From Syntrophomonas_A sp050258735 (GTDB taxonomy: Bacteria > Bacillota > Syntrophomonadia > Syntrophomonadales > Syntrophomonadaceae), in assembly GCA_050258735.1 (NCBI GenBank), contig JBLMZJ010000135.1:1-7401 (forward strand): DNA of 7,401 nucleotides, written 5' to 3'. Positions within the stretch are counted from its first letter, which is position 1. Each line of letters opens with the position of its first letter. The position numbers and the translations under genes were made by a program. Below are positions 5,374 through 7,401 of this stretch, piece after piece. The notes under the pieces are model-generated. The model was not told where the DNA came from, did not search any database, and saw nothing but the letters and a program-made list of their open reading frames with translations.

Positions 5374-7056
5374 CTAATATATACCCGGGTCACGGTACTC
5401 GCCGTAGACCTCTCTATAAACGTCACAGACCTCCTGCACGGTGGCATGGGCCTTGACCGCATCGATAACTGCCGGCATCACGTTGTCGCCCTTTTTACAG
5501 ACTGCCCGCACATCGTTCAGGCACTCTGCCACATGGCGGCTGTCGCGGCTGCGTTTGACCGCGGCCAGGCGGCGCAGCTGCTCCTCCTCGATGGATCCAT
5601 CTATCTCCACGATGGGGATGCTGACCTGTTCATCGGCTTCCACGTACTTGTTGATACCGACCATGGTCTTCTCGCCCGAATCGATCTGCTTCTGGTACTT
5701 ATAGGCCGCATCGGACAGTTCCATCTGGGGGAAGCCCCGCTCGATGGCCTTGACCATACCGCCCATGTCGTCGATCTTATGGATATAGTCCCAGGCCGCC
5801 TCTTCCATCTTATTGGTCAGGGACTCGACGAAATAGGAGCCGGCCAGCGGATCGATGGTGTTGGCCGCCCCGGTTTCTTCGGCAATGATTTGCTGGGTGC
5901 GGATGGCGATCTGCACCGCGGAGTCGGAGGGCAGGCAGAAGACCTCGTCCAGGGAGTTGGTGTGCAGAGACTGGGTGCCGCCCAGTACTGCGGCCAGAGC
6001 TTCAATGGCAGTCCGCACCACGTTGTTGTAAGGCTGCTGGGCGGTCAGCGAACAGCCGGCGGTCTGGGTGTGGAAACGCATCCACAATGACCTTGGATCC
6101 TGCGCGCCGTAACGCTCCTTCAGCGCCCGTGCCCAGATGCGGCGGGCTGCCCTCAGTTTGGCGATTTCCTCAAAGAAATCTATATGTGCATTGAAGAAGA
6201 AGGACAGGCGCTGGGCGAATTGATCTACATGCAGGCCCTTGCGCCGGGTGGCGTCTTCGATATATTCCATACCGTCCCGTAGGGTGAAGGCCAGTTCCTG
6301 CACCGCGGTCGAACCAGCTTCCCGGATATGATAGCCGCTGATGCTGATGGTATTCCATTTGGGAACGTATTTAGTACCGAATTCGATGGTGTCGCTGATC
6401 AGTTTTACCGAAGGATCGGGGGGACACATGAAGGTCTTCTGAGCAATGAACTCCTTCAGCATATCGTTCTGGATGGTCCCCCCTATTCTATCCAGGGGAA
6501 CGCCCTGCAGCTCGGCGCTGGCTATGTACATGGCCCACAGTACCGAGGCCGGCGGGTTGATGGTCATGGAGGTGGTGATCTTATCCAGGGGGATGCCCTT
6601 GATCAGGTCCTGAAAGTCATCGATAGTGTCGATGGCCACACCGCATTTGCCGCATTCCCCTTTGGCCCGGGGAGAGTCGGTATCATAACCCATAAGGGTG
6701 GGAAAATCGAAGGCAGTGGAAAGGCCGGTCTGACCGGCTTGCAGCAGGTAGTGCCAGCGCCGATTGGTCTCCACCGCGGTGCTCATTCCGGAAAACATAC
6801 GGAAGGTCCAGTATTTGCCCCGATAGCCGGTGACCTGGTTACCTCTCAGATAGGGGAATTGCCCGGGATAACCGATATCCCTGGCGAAGTCCATGTCCTT
6901 GATATCCTCTGGTCCATAGAGACGTTTTATGTCCATATCGGAGAGTGTGGTCCAGCTCTCCTTCTGGTCGGCGTATTTCTCCACCGACCGTTTGACCTCA
7001 TCCTCCCATTTCCTGCGCAACTGGCTCGATTTATCCAATAAATCCTGAGTGAACAA
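5374..7056 (-). CDS. icmA: AdoCbl-dependent acyl-CoA mutase large subunit, isobutyryl-CoA mutase-type active site
   Basis: A 560-residue TIM-barrel catalytic subunit of the methylmalonyl-CoA mutase family without a fused B12 domain, the same design as IcmA and HcmA. Family landmarks: GTIQNDMLKE (193-202), SISGYHIREAG (238-248, catalytic Tyr242 and His243), RLSFFFNAH (283-291), HTQTAG (329-334) and GGTQSLHTNSLDE (359-371). Substrate-selecting positions differ from methylmalonyl-CoA mutase: Tyr89 is Phe88 (WTFRMFSG) and Arg207 is Gln206 (EFIAQK), as in isobutyryl-CoA mutase. The Asp that marks 2-hydroxyisobutyryl-CoA mutase is Ala115 here. I infer reversible isobutyryl-CoA/n-butyryl-CoA isomerisation. 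The start is TTG at 7056 with GGGAGGT 8 nt upstream; the next in-frame Met is at residue 41. Family membership is near certain; substrate is inferred. Confidence 0.9.
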   Translation of the reverse strand: MFTQDLLDKSSQLRRKWEDEVKRSVEKYADQKESWTTLSDMDIKRLYGPEDIKDMDFARDIGYPGQFPYLRGNQVTGYRGKYWTFRMFSGMSTAVETNRRWHYLLQAGQTGLSTAFDFPTLMGYDTDSPRAKGECGKCGVAIDTIDDFQDLIKGIPLDKITTSMTINPPASVLWAMYIASAELQGVPLDRIGGTIQNDMLKEFIAQKTFMCPPDPSVKLISDTIEFGTKYVPKWNTISISGYHIREAGSTAVQELAFTLRDGMEYIEDATRRKGLHVDQFAQRLSFFFNAHIDFFEEIAKLRAARRIWARALKERYGAQDPRSLWMRFHTQTAGCSLTAQQPYNNVVRTAIEALAAVLGGTQSLHTNSLDEVFCLPSDSAVQIAIRTQQIIAEETGAANTIDPLAGSYFVESLTNKMEEAAWDYIHKIDDMGGMVKAIERGFPQMELSDAAYKYQKQIDSGEKTMVGINKYVEADEQVSIPIVEIDGSIEEEQLRRLAAVKRSRDSRHVAECLNDVRAVCKKGDNVMPAVIDAVKAHATVQEVCDVYREVYGEYRDPGIY

Positions 7057-7064
7057 AAATGAGT

Positions 7065-7071
7065 ACCTCCC
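7065..7071 (-). promoter_or_regulatory. Ribosome-binding site that fixes a TTG start for the mutase large subunit
   Basis: On the minus strand GGGAGGT lies 8 nt before TTG at 7056-7054. No in-frame ATG or GTG lies between this site and the TTG, and the first internal Met is about 40 residues into the protein, past sequence that looks like the normal N-terminal arm. A weak AT-rich hairpin (AAATGAAA 7074-7081 with TTTCATTT 7091-7098) sits just upstream in the 54-bp gap after cobO. Confidence 0.7.
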
Positions 7072-7110
7072 TTAAATGAAAATATCTCTATTTCATTTCA
7101 ATGGAGGCGA

Positions 7111-7401
7111 TTAGTATTCGATCCCTGCCTGTCCCTTGACGCCGGCATAGTAATGGTGCTTCACTTCGGTAACTTCACTCACCATATCAGCCAATTCCCG
7201 TACTGAGTCAGCGGCATAGCGCCCGGTCAATACCAGGTGTACCAGCGGTGGCTTGCCCTGGATCAGGTCCAGCAGGTCTTGCTCCGGGATCAGCCCGTAG
7301 TCGACCGCCACATTGATCTCATCCAGGATAACCATGTTGAATTCACCGCTCCTGATCACCTCTTGCGCCGTGGCCAAGGCCTTTTGAGCCAGTTCCACAT
7401 C
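7111..7401 (-). CDS. cobO: Cob(I)yrinic acid a,c-diamide adenosyltransferase, C-terminal part (5' end outside window)
   Basis: The last 96 codons of a CobA/CobO/BtuR-type corrinoid adenosyltransferase, which transfers the 5'-deoxyadenosyl group of ATP to cob(I)alamin or its precursors to make adenosylcobalamin. Diagnostic stretches are the Walker B-like VILDEIN, then GLIPEQDLLDLI, HLVLTGRYA, and the terminal KHHYYAGVKGQAGIEY, which matches the KHPF-GI-AQ-GIE ending of the family. The frame is open to the right edge, so a GTG near 7398 is internal rather than the start, and the P-loop half lies outside. The stop at 7111 is 54 bp before the mutase gene on the same strand, indicating dedicated cofactor supply for the mutase. 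It is of the CobO type, not the PduO type often paired with mutases. Confidence 0.93.
   Translation of the reverse strand, partial: DVELAQKALATAQEVIRSGEFNMVILDEINVAVDYGLIPEQDLLDLIQGKPPLVHLVLTGRYAADSVRELADMVSEVTEVKHHYYAGVKGQAGIEY

Noticed and set aside
5047..6090. 347-codon open frame on the plus strand
   Set aside because: It lies antisense to the mutase subunits, which have unmistakable family motifs. Its translation is rich in His, Asp and Gly with no domain, as expected for a mirror frame of a codon-biased gene.
6328..7041. 237-codon plus-strand frame opposite the mutase N-terminal half
   Set aside because: It is an antisense shadow. The minus-strand frame encodes conserved mutase sequence throughout.
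7396..7398. GTG as the start of the adenosyltransferase gene
   Set aside because: The frame stays open to the window edge, and the sequence here corresponds to the middle of CobO; the P-loop half must lie outside.

Overview
The window looks like chromosomal DNA of an anaerobic, B12-using member of the Firmicutes (Clostridia). The clues are strong AAGGAGG-type ribosome-binding sites, short intergenic gaps, a B12-dependent acyl-CoA mutase cassette, and hairpin repeats of a style I associate with Syntrophomonas/Desulfotomaculum/Pelotomaculum-like genomes. The taxonomic placement is inference; no rRNA or other marker is present.

Layout. The left edge (1-107) holds the last 34 codons of an unidentified plus-strand gene. 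A 204-bp gap follows, with a long perfect hairpin (143-206) and a small GC-rich hairpin (246-262). Next is a two-gene plus-strand ABC exporter operon: an ABC-2 permease (312-1100) and its ATPase (1109-2044). The gap 2045-2186 between this operon and a convergent gene holds a second long hairpin (2111-2176) related to the first. On the minus strand come a hotdog-fold thioesterase (2187-2588) and a 333-bp gap carrying a degenerate inverted repeat of the TCATTGCGAGC type. The rest is a minus-strand gene cluster read from right to left: CobO-type corrinoid adenosyltransferase (cut by the right edge), mutase large subunit, mutase B12-binding subunit, MeaB-type GTPase, and an MtnA/eIF-2B-family sugar-phosphate isomerase homologue.

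How the genes work together. CobO makes adenosylcobalamin. The large and small subunits form the AdoCbl-dependent carbon-skeleton mutase. The MeaB-type GTPase would gate cofactor loading and protect or reactivate the enzyme. The large subunit would be called methylmalonyl-CoA mutase by simple homology. However, the two residues that hold the free carboxylate of methylmalonyl-CoA (Tyr89 and Arg207 in the Propionibacterium enzyme) are Phe88 and Gln206 here, the pair found in isobutyryl-CoA mutase. I therefore predict an isobutyryl-CoA/n-butyryl-CoA mutase, as expected in a syntrophic or fermentative butyrate/isobutyrate metaboliser.

The most novel element is the MtnA-like gene, which overlaps the end of meaB by 29 bp. 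MtnA-family isomerases can process 5-deoxyribose-1-phosphate, which derives from 5'-deoxyadenosine, the by-product of AdoCbl mutase inactivation. The gene may therefore belong to cofactor-damage salvage linked to the mutase. That link is a hypothesis.
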